From Pedobacter sp. Hv1 (GTDB lineage Bacteria > Bacteroidota > Bacteroidia > Sphingobacteriales > Sphingobacteriaceae): a stretch of 64,000 bases of DNA. Made by a program: the position numbers and the translations under genes. This document shows positions 16,216-24,758 of the stretch, piece by piece. The stretch is taken from NCBI RefSeq assembly GCF_001412215.1, contig NZ_LLWP01000004.1, forward strand, positions 1 through 64,000. The letters are read 5' to 3'. Under the pieces are notes generated by a model that searched no databases, was not told the origin of the DNA, and saw nothing but the letters and a program-made list of their open reading frames with translations. Position 1 is the first letter of the stretch. Every line of letters begins with the position of its first letter.

Positions 16216-19200
16216 GAGCGCTTGTATGCATTGTATGTTTGTTGATTAGCCTAGGTGTTAATGCACAACAATTTAAAGGGATTGTTTACGGTCTACCAGA
16301 TAGTACGGTTTTGATTGGCGCAAGTATACATATCTCAGCTAAAATTAATCTCCAGACCGATAGTAAGGGCAGTTTTACGGTCAATCTGCCTAATGGTAGT
16401 TACTTGGTTAAAATCAAATATTTGGGTTATAAAGAATTACTTCAAGAAATTAAGGTGCCAAGTGTTGATGTTTTTAAGTTCTACCTACAACCCGATGTTA
16501 GTTTTTTGCAAGAGGTTAAGATCTACACAGGCTATCAAACCCTATCAAAGCAACAAGCTACGGGTTCGTTTCAGAGCATTGGCAATAAGGTGCTCAATGA
16601 ACAATTTAGTACAGATATATTGAGTAGGCTAGAAGCAGTAGCTAATGCGGTTACAGTAGACCGTAGATCGACCACAAGCGGACGCTTAATGGTTAGGGGC
16701 CTGAGTACATTAAATGGGAATAGAGATCCTTTAATTGTCTTAGATAACTTTCCTTATCAGGGAAATATCGAGAATATCAATCCGAATGATATCGAAACCA
16801 TCACCATACTTAAAGATGCAGCAGCTACTGCTATATGGGGCAGTAGGGCAGGTAATGGTGTAATTGTTCTAACTTCAAAAAAGGCTAAGCTAGGTCAACC
16901 TTTAATGGTTGCACTAAACAGTAACCTGAGTATTGTAAACAAACCAGATCTGTTTACCATTAAACAAATGTCTACTGCCGATTATATCGATGTAGAACAA
17001 TTTTTATATGATAAAGGGTTTTACAATTCAAAAATAAACGCTACAAGTAAACCTGTGCTATCTCCATTTATTGAATTGGTATTGGCTAAAAAGAATGGCA
17101 CAATCACTGCCGAAAGCTTCAATGAAAAATTGGGTCAGATGAAAACAACCGACCTAAGAAACGAATTGAGTAGAACAAATTACCAACAGGCCATTAAGCA
17201 ACAATATGCCCTAAATGTAAGTGGTGCTGAAAAAAGGATAGATTGGAGTGTTTTGGTAGGCTATGATGATCATTTGTCAGCCTTGGCAGCTAAAAGTTCC
17301 AGATTGAGTTTAACCACTAGAAATTCGTTACGGATTGCAAAAGGATTACAGCTAGATTTTGGAGCCACTTATACTTTAAATTCATCAGTAAATGGTAAGG
17401 CCGCTTATACCGATCTGGATAATGGATCGGGTATAATCTATCCGTATATAAAGTTGAGAGACGAAAATGGCAATCCTTTGGCCTTACCCAAAACTTATTC
17501 AAATTCTTATCTCAATAGTTTAAATAAGAATGTTTTTTACGATTGGAACTATTATCCAGCTACTGATTATCTAAATAATAAGCTTAAAAGTTCTTCAAGA
17601 GACTTATTGGCAAATGTAGCCCTGAAATACAATATTGTAAATGGACTAACTGCCCAATTGAATTACCAGAACGAAAGACAGGTGACGAGTAATAAGACTA
17701 TTTATGGTGTAAATAGTTATACCGTACGCAATATTGTCAATTCGTTTACTCAAGTTAATAGTGCAGGTGTAGCCACAAGAGTTATCCCTATGGCAGAAAT
17801 TTTAGACCAGACCGAAAATATTTTAAAGTCATACAATGTAAGAGCGCAACTGAATTACGATCAAACTTGGGGCAAACACCAATTAAATTTTTTAGGTGGA
17901 TTGGAAATCAATGAAAATAATCTGGAAGGACAAGGCAATAGGGTATATGGTTATGATGATGAAAATCTTTCTAGTGTTTTGGTAAATTTAGCCACAACAT
18001 ACCCCAATTATATTACCAAATCTTTAGGATATATCAATCCAGGCCCAAATGGATTAAGTAGCCGATTGAATAGATTTGTTTCTTTGTACAGTAATATAGC
18101 CTACAACTTTAAGAAAAGGTATATCCTTTCTGCAAGTGCCAGAAAAGATGCATCTAATCTTTATGGCCTAAACACCAATGATAAATGGAAACCACTTTGG
18201 TCTGTTGGTGTGGCTTGGCTAATTAACGACGAGCCATTTTATCAAATCTCTTGGTTGCCCCAACTAAAGTTAAGAGCAAGTTATGGTTTTAGTGGTAATG
18301 TAGATCTTAGCCGTACTGCAGTAACTACCATTTTGAATACCTCAACCTCTGTTTTTACCAATACACCTGTTGCCAGGTTTGATCAATTCAGTAATCCAGA
18401 TTTAAGATGGGAAAACGTAGGTACAACTAATATAGGGATAGATTTCTCTTTCAAAAATAATAGACTATCTGGTACCATCGAACTTTACCAAAAGAAAGCA
18501 ATCGATTTATATGGTTCTAGTCCGGTCGATTTTACTGCTGTCCCTACATCAGCATTGATTAAAAATGTAGCCAGTATCAGGGCAAGAGGGCTTGATATAA
18601 CACTGAGGTCTCAAAATACAAATGGAGTATTGAAATGGAATACTGACCTTAATTTCAATGTGTATAAAGACAAGGTTTTGGCCAATTATCAAAGTAGTAA
18701 CCAAGGAAGTATTTTTGTAGGCAATGGAAATATTGCCACCGCTATGGAGGGATATCCTGTGTATAGTGTGTTATCTTATGCTTGGGCAGGCCTAGATCCA
18801 ACAAATGGCAATCCACAAGGATATTATCAAAACAAAATTTCTAGTGACTATAACCTGCTTACAGGCAGTACAGTTAAAATTACCGATCTAATTTACCATG
18901 GTCCGGCCTTTCCAAGCATTTTTGGTACCCTAGGTAATACATTTATGTACAAAGGCATAAGCTTGGCAGCAAGGTTAAGTTATAAGTTTGGCTATTATTT
19001 TAGAAGAAGTAGTATTAACTATACCAGTCTTTATAATTCTGGAACGGGGCATCTAGATTATGCAAAAAGGTGGCAAAAACCAGGTGATGAAACAAATACT
19101 GAGATACCTTCATTGGTTTATCCAGCCATAAATAGAAGAGATCAATTTTACAATAATGCCGAAATATTGGTAGAAAAAGGAGACCATATTAGGCTTGCTT

Positions 19201-19394
19201 ATATTTCTTTGGCCTATTCATTTAATGAGCAATGGTTAAAACGTATGCCATTTAAAACTATTCAATTACAGGCCGGTGCCAGCAATTTAGGAATACTTTG
19301 GCGGGCAAATAATGATGGTATTGATCCAGATTATCGTGATAATGTGATTTTACCAAGCAAATACTTCTCTCTAGGTGTGAATTGTACATTTTAA
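16212..19394 (+). CDS. SusC/RagA-family TonB-linked outer-membrane protein
   Basis: 1060 residues. Signal peptide (to about residue 19, GVNAQQ), a CarboxypepD_reg-like domain (about 22-100), a plug domain (about 110-225) with VRGLSTLNGNRDPLIVLDN and ATAIWGSRAGNGVIVLTSKK, then a 22-strand-type barrel ending in an aromatic C-terminus (NCTF). SusC proteins import oligomers through the outer membrane using TonB energy, together with the SusD lipoprotein encoded 11 bases downstream. There are no glycoside hydrolase, peptidase or ECF sigma/anti-sigma genes in the locus, so the substrate cannot be guessed. Confidence 0.92.
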   Translation: MRALVCIVCLLISLGVNAQQFKGIVYGLPDSTVLIGASIHISAKINLQTDSKGSFTVNLPNGSYLVKIKYLGYKELLQEIKVPSVDVFKFYLQPDVSFLQEVKIYTGYQTLSKQQATGSFQSIGNKVLNEQFSTDILSRLEAVANAVTVDRRSTTSGRLMVRGLSTLNGNRDPLIVLDNFPYQGNIENINPNDIETITILKDAAATAIWGSRAGNGVIVLTSKKAKLGQPLMVALNSNLSIVNKPDLFTIKQMSTADYIDVEQFLYDKGFYNSKINATSKPVLSPFIELVLAKKNGTITAESFNEKLGQMKTTDLRNELSRTNYQQAIKQQYALNVSGAEKRIDWSVLVGYDDHLSALAAKSSRLSLTTRNSLRIAKGLQLDFGATYTLNSSVNGKAAYTDLDNGSGIIYPYIKLRDENGNPLALPKTYSNSYLNSLNKNVFYDWNYYPATDYLNNKLKSSSRDLLANVALKYNIVNGLTAQLNYQNERQVTSNKTIYGVNSYTVRNIVNSFTQVNSAGVATRVIPMAEILDQTENILKSYNVRAQLNYDQTWGKHQLNFLGGLEINENNLEGQGNRVYGYDDENLSSVLVNLATTYPNYITKSLGYINPGPNGLSSRLNRFVSLYSNIAYNFKKRYILSASARKDASNLYGLNTNDKWKPLWSVGVAWLINDEPFYQISWLPQLKLRASYGFSGNVDLSRTAVTTILNTSTSVFTNTPVARFDQFSNPDLRWENVGTTNIGIDFSFKNNRLSGTIELYQKKAIDLYGSSPVDFTAVPTSALIKNVASIRARGLDITLRSQNTNGVLKWNTDLNFNVYKDKVLANYQSSNQGSIFVGNGNIATAMEGYPVYSVLSYAWAGLDPTNGNPQGYYQNKISSDYNLLTGSTVKITDLIYHGPAFPSIFGTLGNTFMYKGISLAARLSYKFGYYFRRSSINYTSLYNSGTGHLDYAKRWQKPGDETNTEIPSLVYPAINRRDQFYNNAEILVEKGDHIRLAYISLAYSFNEQWLKRMPFKTIQLQAGASNLGILWRANNDGIDPDYRDNVILPSKYFSLGVNCTF

Positions 19395-19405
19395 GAAAAT
19401 TAAAT

Positions 19406-20770
19406 ATGAAAAAGATATTATTTATGAGCACTTTATTGCTCATGATAACAATAAGTCTGGTGTCTTGTAAAGATTATTTAGAGGCAAAACCAGATAAAAA
19501 ATTAAATACCCTTTCCTCATTAACAAGTCTTCAAGCTATCTTGGATGATCATGTACGTTTAAATATACGCGCTAATTACGCTGCTGAAGTGGCTTCTGAT
19601 AATTACTATCTTACAGATAATGCACTAGTTGCTATTATATCAGAAGGGGATAAGAAAATATACAATTGGGAAAAGAGTGATGACATGTTTGAAGGAGTAA
19701 ATGACAATTGGTATTATAGCTATTTGGCAGTTTATTATGGCAACTCGGTAATTGAGAATATCGATAAGATTGATAGGAACACCAGCAATTATAGAGATTG
19801 GGATAACATCAAAGGACAGGCTTATTTTTACAAAGGTAGTTCCATGTTACATGCTGCATTTGTATGGACACCTGTTTATGATGAACAAACGGCTTCAACA
19901 AGTCTGGGTTTGCCCATAAGAGCAAGTACTGATTTTAATGTCAAAAGTACAAGATCGACACTGGCGCAAACCTATGCCCAATTGATTGATGACCTTAAAA
20001 AAGCAACAGCATTACTTCCTGTTGGCCAAGTGCATACCATGCGTCCATCAAAAACAGCAGCTTATGCAATGCTATCTCGTACCTATTTAGCAATGAATAT
20101 GTATACAGAAGCAGGTTTATATGCTGATTCTGTACTTCAATTAAATGATCAATTGTTAGATTATAATGAGATCAATGCTACATCGGTAAATCCATTTCCA
20201 TCTTACAAAGGTGAAGTGTTATTTAACCTTACCATGGTCAATCCACCTATAATAGATGAAGCTAATGCCTATGTTGTAGACGAACTTTACCAGCAATATG
20301 AAGCGAACGATTTAAGGAAGAAGATTTTCTTTAAAAATGCTGGTTCTGGGCTTTATTCATTTAAGGGAAACTATTCAGGTACACCTTTGCTTTTTGCAGG
20401 GCCGGCAGTTGACGAAATGTATTTGAACCGAGCCGAAAGTTTTGCCCGTAATCACAAATTAACCGAGGCATTAAACGATTTAAATAAGTTGATGATCAAA
20501 AGATGGGATAAAACAAAACCTTTTCCCACTTATGTAAGTACAAATCAGGCAACAGTATTAGATTGGATTTTGACTGAACGCAGAAAGGAATTGTTAATGC
20601 GTGGCATAAGATGGAGCGACCTGAAACGGTTAAATAAGCTGGGTTACGAGCTTACCATTTCCAGAAAATACAATTTAAATAAATCCGCTTTGGCTCCAAA
20701 TGATAGCAGATATGCTATGCCATTGCCTAGAAGCATCATTGAGTTAACAGGGATGCAACAAAATCCATAA
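19406..20770 (+). CDS. SusD/RagB-family outer-membrane lipoprotein
   Basis: 454 residues starting at ATG 19406. An upstream in-frame ATG at 19382 would overlap the SusC gene and spoil the signal sequence. The lipoprotein signal MKKILFMSTLLLMITISLVSC has Cys21 as lipidation site. SusD-like TPR helices follow, with the C-terminal signature DWILTERRKELLMRGIRWSDLKRL typical of RagB/SusD. It caps the SusC barrel on the cell surface and binds the imported ligand. Third gene of the TlpA-SusC-SusD operon, ended by the hairpin at 20780-20808. Confidence 0.92.
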   Translation: MKKILFMSTLLLMITISLVSCKDYLEAKPDKKLNTLSSLTSLQAILDDHVRLNIRANYAAEVASDNYYLTDNALVAIISEGDKKIYNWEKSDDMFEGVNDNWYYSYLAVYYGNSVIENIDKIDRNTSNYRDWDNIKGQAYFYKGSSMLHAAFVWTPVYDEQTASTSLGLPIRASTDFNVKSTRSTLAQTYAQLIDDLKKATALLPVGQVHTMRPSKTAAYAMLSRTYLAMNMYTEAGLYADSVLQLNDQLLDYNEINATSVNPFPSYKGEVLFNLTMVNPPIIDEANAYVVDELYQQYEANDLRKKIFFKNAGSGLYSFKGNYSGTPLLFAGPAVDEMYLNRAESFARNHKLTEALNDLNKLMIKRWDKTKPFPTYVSTNQATVLDWILTERRKELLMRGIRWSDLKRLNKLGYELTISRKYNLNKSALAPNDSRYAMPLPRSIIELTGMQQNP

Positions 20771-20779
20771 CTGAAAAAA

Positions 20780-20808
20780 ATTAGGCGGGTTTTTAATTCC
20801 CGCCTAAT
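20780..20808. terminator. Bidirectional terminator between SusD and the small secreted protein gene
   Basis: Stem of 10 bp, ATTAGGCGGG/CCCGCCTAAT, with A-rich sequence on the left that serves as the T tract for the convergent minus-strand gene ending at 20812. Confidence 0.85.
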
Positions 20809-20811
20809 GAT

Positions 20812-21129
20812 TTATAACTTCGTAGTTACCGCATTGTTATTGATCATTACAGCAGTTGTTGAAGGCAATTCCAGAAAATCTTGGAACTCGTTGATGTCAC
20901 CATTAAAAGCATATTGACAAACTAAAGTGCCCGCTAATCCGCAATCCGGACTTTCATCATCAACTAATCTCCAATTATCAATGTCTTTAATATCAACCGC
21001 TGCTGTAGAGTTGATAATGTATTGATATTTGGGTGTATTGTGCTTAACCTTAAAAGCACTAAGGGTAAATGCTAAGGTCATTCCTAAAAATAAAATAAAC
21101 AATGCCACCGAATTTTTTAAATTTTTCAT
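20812..21129 (-). CDS. Small secreted protein, DUF6520-like
   Basis: 105 residues with an N-terminal hydrophobic signal (VALFILFLGMTLAFTLSAF). The mature part is small with two Cys in a C-x8-C arrangement (DCGLAGTLVC). This layout (signal, short acidic domain, one Cys pair) resembles the Bacteroidota-specific DUF6520 group, whose function is unknown. It converges with the SusD gene. Whether it belongs with the peptide export island to its right is unclear; no 21-bp array was found upstream on its strand. Its N-terminus lacks a GG leader. Confidence 0.6.
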   Translation of the reverse strand: MKNLKNSVALFILFLGMTLAFTLSAFKVKHNTPKYQYIINSTAAVDIKDIDNWRLVDDESPDCGLAGTLVCQYAFNGDINEFQDFLELPSTTAVMINNNAVTTKL

Positions 21130-21604
21130 AGATGTTACTGCTTTATTGCATTTGAAAAAACAGTCGAAAAAGTTGGTTTAAATTGATAATTTTTCTACCA
21201 TTTTGGTAGGTAGTTAACCAAGAAAAGAAGATTCCTAGAACCCAAATTGCTTCTGTTTGTGCTTTGTATTTTTTGCGATGCTGATTATGATTTACAGTTA
21301 TCTTTCAAAATTAGAATGCACCGGTTATTTAATGGATTGGCTTGGGGTATGATTTGACAGACGATACCAGAATTTTGGACGAACGATGTTTTTAGAAAAT
21401 CGTGTAATTTATAGTTAAAGTTAGATTGATTTTGTTTAAATACTTATAAATGAGATTCTTGAATTCTAAAATAGACAATGTATACACTACAGGTCTTTTG
21501 ATATACGCAAGAATGGCTTTGGTACTAATTCTTTCTTTTTAAAATTTTAAATTATTAGACTTAAATAGAATTAAGGCATATATCTTAACTCATTTTTAGT
21601 CAAT
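21130..21604. other. 475-bp divergent intergenic region
   Basis: It contains array E (21476-21529), a -7 element for the LytTR gene (21556-21563) and a small hairpin CTACCA/TGGTAG (21195-21200 with 21204-21209). No additional coding region or terminator was recognised. Confidence 0.6.
21476..21563 (+). promoter_or_regulatory. Array E plus -7 element: promoter of the membrane LytTR gene
   Basis: Half-sites CAAT-GTATACAC, TTTG-ATATACGC and TTTG-GTACTAAT start at 21480, 21501 and 21522 (21-bp steps). TAGACTTA at 21556 begins 34 bp after the third half-site, as at the other arrays. Confidence 0.65.
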
Positions 21605-22429
21605 ATGGATTTTAATATCGATAGAATGAAAGGATCAATTGGGCATAAAGTAAATCGCCATGTTAGATATCCAGGTTATTTATGGAGGTGGTTATTTGCA
21701 ATGTTTACCGCCAATTTGATTGTCATCAATAAGGGTAGTTGTTTTTGCGTAGCTATTTATACAGCTGAATTTTATGGCATCGAATTTTTGTTTGATACCT
21801 GCATCGTGTTTATATTAATCCATATAGTGGTTAATGTCACTGCTTATTTAGATAGTCAATACCCTTGGCATAAAAACAATCAGAAAAGGATACAAAAACA
21901 AATTTTATTAGGTGTTTGTATGCCCATATTACTTGTAGTGCCTCTACAGCTATTTTATGTTTTACTACATGAAAGAGATGTGGACAAGTCTTTTTTCAAT
22001 ACCTATTTGTATCAAATTACCTTCTCCTTATTGGTTGTAAATATTTATTTATTCTATTGCTGGAGCAAAGAGGATAAGAAAAAAGAAGATACTCCAAAGC
22101 TTACTATAAAACCGATTAAAAACTTTGATTTTGAATTATATAAAGACATTGCCTGTATTTATATTGAGGAAAAGAATTATTTCTCACTAAGTTTTAAAGG
22201 CGAAAAAATGGGCTGGAACAATACTTTGTCAGAAAGCATGCTTTTTCTTCCATCGGTAGATTTTTATCCTATTAAACGTTCTTTTATTGTAAATAGATTA
22301 GCCATTTTAGAAATGAGAATAATCAATGCTAAAAAGACTAAAATTTTATTGAAACCACCAATTGATATGGAAATCGAAATTAGTCAACGAGAAAATGCTG
22401 GCTTTAAAAAGTGGTTTGCGAAAAAATAG
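21605..22429 (+). CDS. Membrane-anchored LytTR-domain transcriptional regulator
   Basis: 274 residues without a REC domain. The N-terminal half has about four hydrophobic membrane segments (roughly residues 28-50, 58-82, 98-122, 133-153). The C-terminal part (about 175-270) fits a LytTR DNA-binding domain: IACIYIEEKNYFSLSF, VDFYPIKRSFIVNR and a terminal basic helix. One-component membrane LytTR regulators sense signals or inhibitors in the membrane. Its own promoter carries array E and it borders the Cys-rich peptide genes, so it is a candidate regulator of the peptide island, perhaps alongside the response regulator at 29487. Confidence 0.8.
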   Translation: MDFNIDRMKGSIGHKVNRHVRYPGYLWRWLFAMFTANLIVINKGSCFCVAIYTAEFYGIEFLFDTCIVFILIHIVVNVTAYLDSQYPWHKNNQKRIQKQILLGVCMPILLVVPLQLFYVLLHERDVDKSFFNTYLYQITFSLLVVNIYLFYCWSKEDKKKEDTPKLTIKPIKNFDFELYKDIACIYIEEKNYFSLSFKGEKMGWNNTLSESMLFLPSVDFYPIKRSFIVNRLAILEMRIINAKKTKILLKPPIDMEIEISQRENAGFKKWFAKK

Positions 22430-22452
22430 CTTTAGGTAAGTACCTAATAAAT

Positions 22453-22477
22453 GAGGTCGACTTGATAAGCCGACCTC
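22453..22477 (+). terminator. Hairpin after the LytTR gene
   Basis: Stem GAGGTCG/CGACCTC (22453-22459 with 22471-22477) between the LytTR gene and the convergent peptide gene. There is no T tract, so its efficiency is doubtful. Confidence 0.45.
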
Positions 22478-22527
22478 TGGGTGCTAGAATTATAGTTTTG
22501 GAATAGGTTCTATTTTAGGGCATTATT

Positions 22528-22740
22528 TTAAACTGCTGTTAAGGTGCATTTGCCACCAAAATCACACAGTTCTGGCGAACACCATCTTAAACAGAAATTA
22601 TAGCCTGTGAATCTACAATTTCCGTCTTGGTCAATTACAATAGGTAACCAAGCGGCTTCTTCGCAATTGGCCATTTCTGGGGTAATACCGCCAACAATTT
22701 TTTTCATTTCAGCTTTGCTGAGTAAGTTTACTTTTTTCAT
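22528..22740 (-). CDS. Double-glycine leader peptide with six Cys (type 2)
   Basis: 70 residues. The leader MKKVNLLSKAEMKKIVGG is the GG-type secretion leader of Bacteroidota peptides (compare the TIGR04149 'natural product precursor' group) and should be cut after GG by the C39 transporter. The mature about 52-residue part has six Cys (ANC, GNC, YNFC, RWC, ELC, GKC), enough for three disulfides, and differs in spacing from the two type 1 peptides. The start lies 34 bases after the stop of the upstream peptide (22775-23023), so they are probably co-transcribed. Function as bacteriocin, signal or small extracellular protein is unknown. Confidence 0.85.
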   Translation of the reverse strand: MKKVNLLSKAEMKKIVGGITPEMANCEEAAWLPIVIDQDGNCRFTGYNFCLRWCSPELCDFGGKCTLTAV

Positions 22741-22774
22741 GAGCTCTTATTTTTATTTATAGAATAGCGGACTG

Positions 22775-23023
22775 TTAACTTTCAAGAATAGAAAGACACT
22801 GGTAAGTCCCCTTGTATAACTGACCTCTGCAGAAGCTTTCAGCATCGCTAAGTGAAGTGCAGCATACAGTAGGGAAATTGATCAGTTCAAGTCCTCCATC
22901 TTCTACGCCACAAACTACATAGGCTGCTGTGCAAGGTGGATTTCCGGGATCGCCTGGAGGAAGGCCACCACCAATAATTTTCTTTAGTTCAGCTTTACTA
23001 AGTAAATTTACTTTTCTCATCAT
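22775..23023 (-). CDS. Double-glycine leader peptide with six Cys (type 1)
   Basis: 82 residues starting at ATG 23023; an ATG three bases downstream is also possible. The leader KVNLLSKAELKKIIGG is followed by a Pro/Gly spacer and six Cys. The pattern PPC-x6-C ... CCTS ... SFC ... QC is shared with the peptide at 28948 (SYC-x7-C ... CCTS ... AFC ... GC), so the two are paralogues about 6 kb apart. The transcript carries the structured leader at 23060-23142 and the array F promoter. Export and cleavage by the C39 ABC transporter and oxidation by the VKOR fusion are inferred from context. Confidence 0.85.
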   Translation of the reverse strand: MMRKVNLLSKAELKKIIGGGLPPGDPGNPPCTAAYVVCGVEDGGLELINFPTVCCTSLSDAESFCRGQLYKGTYQCLSILES

Positions 23024-23059
23024 TTAAATTTTTAACTTTGGTTGTATAAGATTTTGTAA

Positions 23060-23142
23060 TCCAGTCACGCCTGGCTTACTTAGGCGATATCGATAAACGT
23101 CGATACTCGTTAATGGGCAGTTTCGTTGCAACCGGACTGCCC
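23060..23142 (-). ncRNA. Structured 5' leader of the peptide transcript (copy 1)
   Basis: In the minus-strand RNA, a 7-bp stem GGGCAGU/ACUGCCC (23142-23136 with 23121-23115) closes the loop CCGGUUGCAACGAA. It is followed by a 7-bp stem GUAUCGA/UCGAUAU (23106-23100 with 23093-23087) with loop CGUUUA, then CGCCUAAG and a short CGCCU/AGGCG stem. The loops and linkers match copy 2 (29240-29319), while the stems differ and stay paired, which is evidence of RNA-level conservation. It lies between the predicted transcription start and the ATG. Confidence 0.65.
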
Positions 23143-23170
23143 TTTTTCTTTGAAATAGAATTGATTAATC

Positions 23171-23258
23171 TTAAGTTAAACTGTAAATGTTGTTTAAACA
23201 AAAATATTGTACCAAATGGCCTTACATTAGTATGAAATAGCTTCCACCGTATATAACT
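23171..23258 (-). promoter_or_regulatory. Array F plus -7 element: promoter of the two Cys-rich peptides
   Basis: Minus-strand half-sites AGTT-ATATACGG, TTTC-ATACTAAT and TTTG-GTACAATA start at 23254, 23233 and 23212. TAACTTAA at 23178-23171 starts 34 bp after the third. The third half-site and flank (TTTGGTACAATATT) are identical to array H. This and the leader account for most of the 377-bp gap 23024-23400; the remainder (about 23260-23400) shows nothing recognisable. Confidence 0.65.
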
Positions 23259-23400
23259 TTATTTTTGCTTTTTGAGGAAAGTGATTTTTGATGCGCATTA
23301 AAACGATCAGATAATATCTAATTTTTCGCAAAGAGAATCGAGAAAATTCAAGATTTTGATGGAGGTTGTTTGACTATATTTATTTTGATCAGCTACTTTA

Positions 23401-24720
23401 TCAATTGCTACTGTTCAACATTTTTGTCATGTTTCTTAAAAAGCGCTGTAATAGTGAGCTTTCTCTGGTAATAATTTCAGCATCTGCTACCATACCTGGT
23501 TTTAAGATAATGGGGTGTTCTGGATTTTTCTGCTCAAATTTTCCAAAATCTACTTTGGCAATAAATACACTGTCTTTTAGGGCAACATCTGTAATAAAGC
23601 TTATTTTTCCATTAATAATGCCATATTCTTCAAATGGATAGCTTCTTAATTTAACTAAGGTACGTTGACCAAGGTGAACTTTTCCCATGTTGTATTGAGG
23701 GATCTGAACTTCACCAAAAAAATCTGTATTGCCTGGGTTTACAATAAACAGTTCTTGATTAACATTTACATTTTGATTTTCTTGTAAAATGCCTGCATAA
23801 CCTACTTTACCAGCAAGAGGGGCAAATACAACGTATTTCATTAACCAAGCCTCAGTTTCATTAATCATACTATTTAAGGCCTGATTAAATTTTGCCTTTT
23901 GTTCTTTAATGGTATTGTCTAAGGTTTCAATTTCTTTTTGTTTGGCCAAATAACTTGAATTGTTGTTTAATAGGGCAGTAGCACTTTGTTGTAAAGGGTA
24001 TTTGCTAGACAGATACTTGTTTTCTTGTTGTTTAAACTCATTGTTAGAAATTGCCTTGTTGTTTTTTAGTACTTTGTAAGCTTCATATTCTTCTTGTGCA
24101 TTGGCATATTCTTGTTCTTGTATCTTTTTTTGTTGGTTAATCTGTTCTTGCAATTTTTTAATCTCTACCAAGTCTTTTTGCAGGTATGCCTTTTGGGTTA
24201 AATAAAAACCGCCATTTTGTGTATTGATAAATTGCAGATATTCCTGATAAAAGGATTGGTAATTGCCCTGTAGTTCGCCAAGGTTCAAATTATTGCCTAA
24301 GAAATCCTTATCATTTAATGTTGGAGAATTTGTTAATTGTTGATTTAAGGTTTTGAGTTTATTCGCTAATGTAATTACATCGTTATGACTAGCTGTACTT
24401 TCTATAAAAGCCAAGGGTTGTTTGTTTATAACCTGCTCATTATCTTTTACTAAGATTTTGATAAGCTTGCCAGATTGATGAGATATTACTCCCTTAGGTG
24501 AGTTTAGTGAGTTTACCTTCATTGAAGTTTTTACCACATCTGGATATCTGATAAATGCAGACATTAAAATAATGGTCAATAAAACAAGCAGAATTAAAGT
24601 AATACCTCTCCTTAAAATCCATGAGGGTACCGCAGTAATAATTTCATTAACTTCTTCACTTACTGCCCAATCAGTTACTGAAGCGTTATCTTGTTCTTTA
24701 TGTTGTTCTTCTGTTGGCAT
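23401..24720 (-). CDS. HlyD-family membrane-fusion/adaptor protein
   Basis: 439 residues. A cytoplasmic N-terminus is followed by one membrane anchor (about 36-57, GITLILLVLLTIILMSAF), a split lipoyl/biotinyl-like domain (SHQSGKLIKILVKDNEQV and VFAPLAGKVGYAG), a long coiled coil rich in Gln/Lys/Glu (about 170-300), and a beta-barrel/C-terminal region. HlyD proteins connect an inner-membrane exporter to an outer-membrane channel. It lies 38 bases downstream of the C39 ABC transporter gene on the same strand. No TolC-like gene is in the window, so an outer-membrane partner must come from elsewhere. Confidence 0.9.
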   Translation of the reverse strand: MPTEEQHKEQDNASVTDWAVSEEVNEIITAVPSWILRRGITLILLVLLTIILMSAFIRYPDVVKTSMKVNSLNSPKGVISHQSGKLIKILVKDNEQVINKQPLAFIESTASHNDVITLANKLKTLNQQLTNSPTLNDKDFLGNNLNLGELQGNYQSFYQEYLQFINTQNGGFYLTQKAYLQKDLVEIKKLQEQINQQKKIQEQEYANAQEEYEAYKVLKNNKAISNNEFKQQENKYLSSKYPLQQSATALLNNNSSYLAKQKEIETLDNTIKEQKAKFNQALNSMINETEAWLMKYVVFAPLAGKVGYAGILQENQNVNVNQELFIVNPGNTDFFGEVQIPQYNMGKVHLGQRTLVKLRSYPFEEYGIINGKISFITDVALKDSVFIAKVDFGKFEQKNPEHPIILKPGMVADAEIITRESSLLQRFLRNMTKMLNSSN

Positions 24721-24758
24721 ATTTTTATAAAAGTTGTAACACCTATTTTGACCTTACA

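Noticed and set aside
23366-23641. Plus-strand open frame opposite the HlyD gene end
   Set aside because: Antisense shadow of a well-supported HlyD coding region with no family features.
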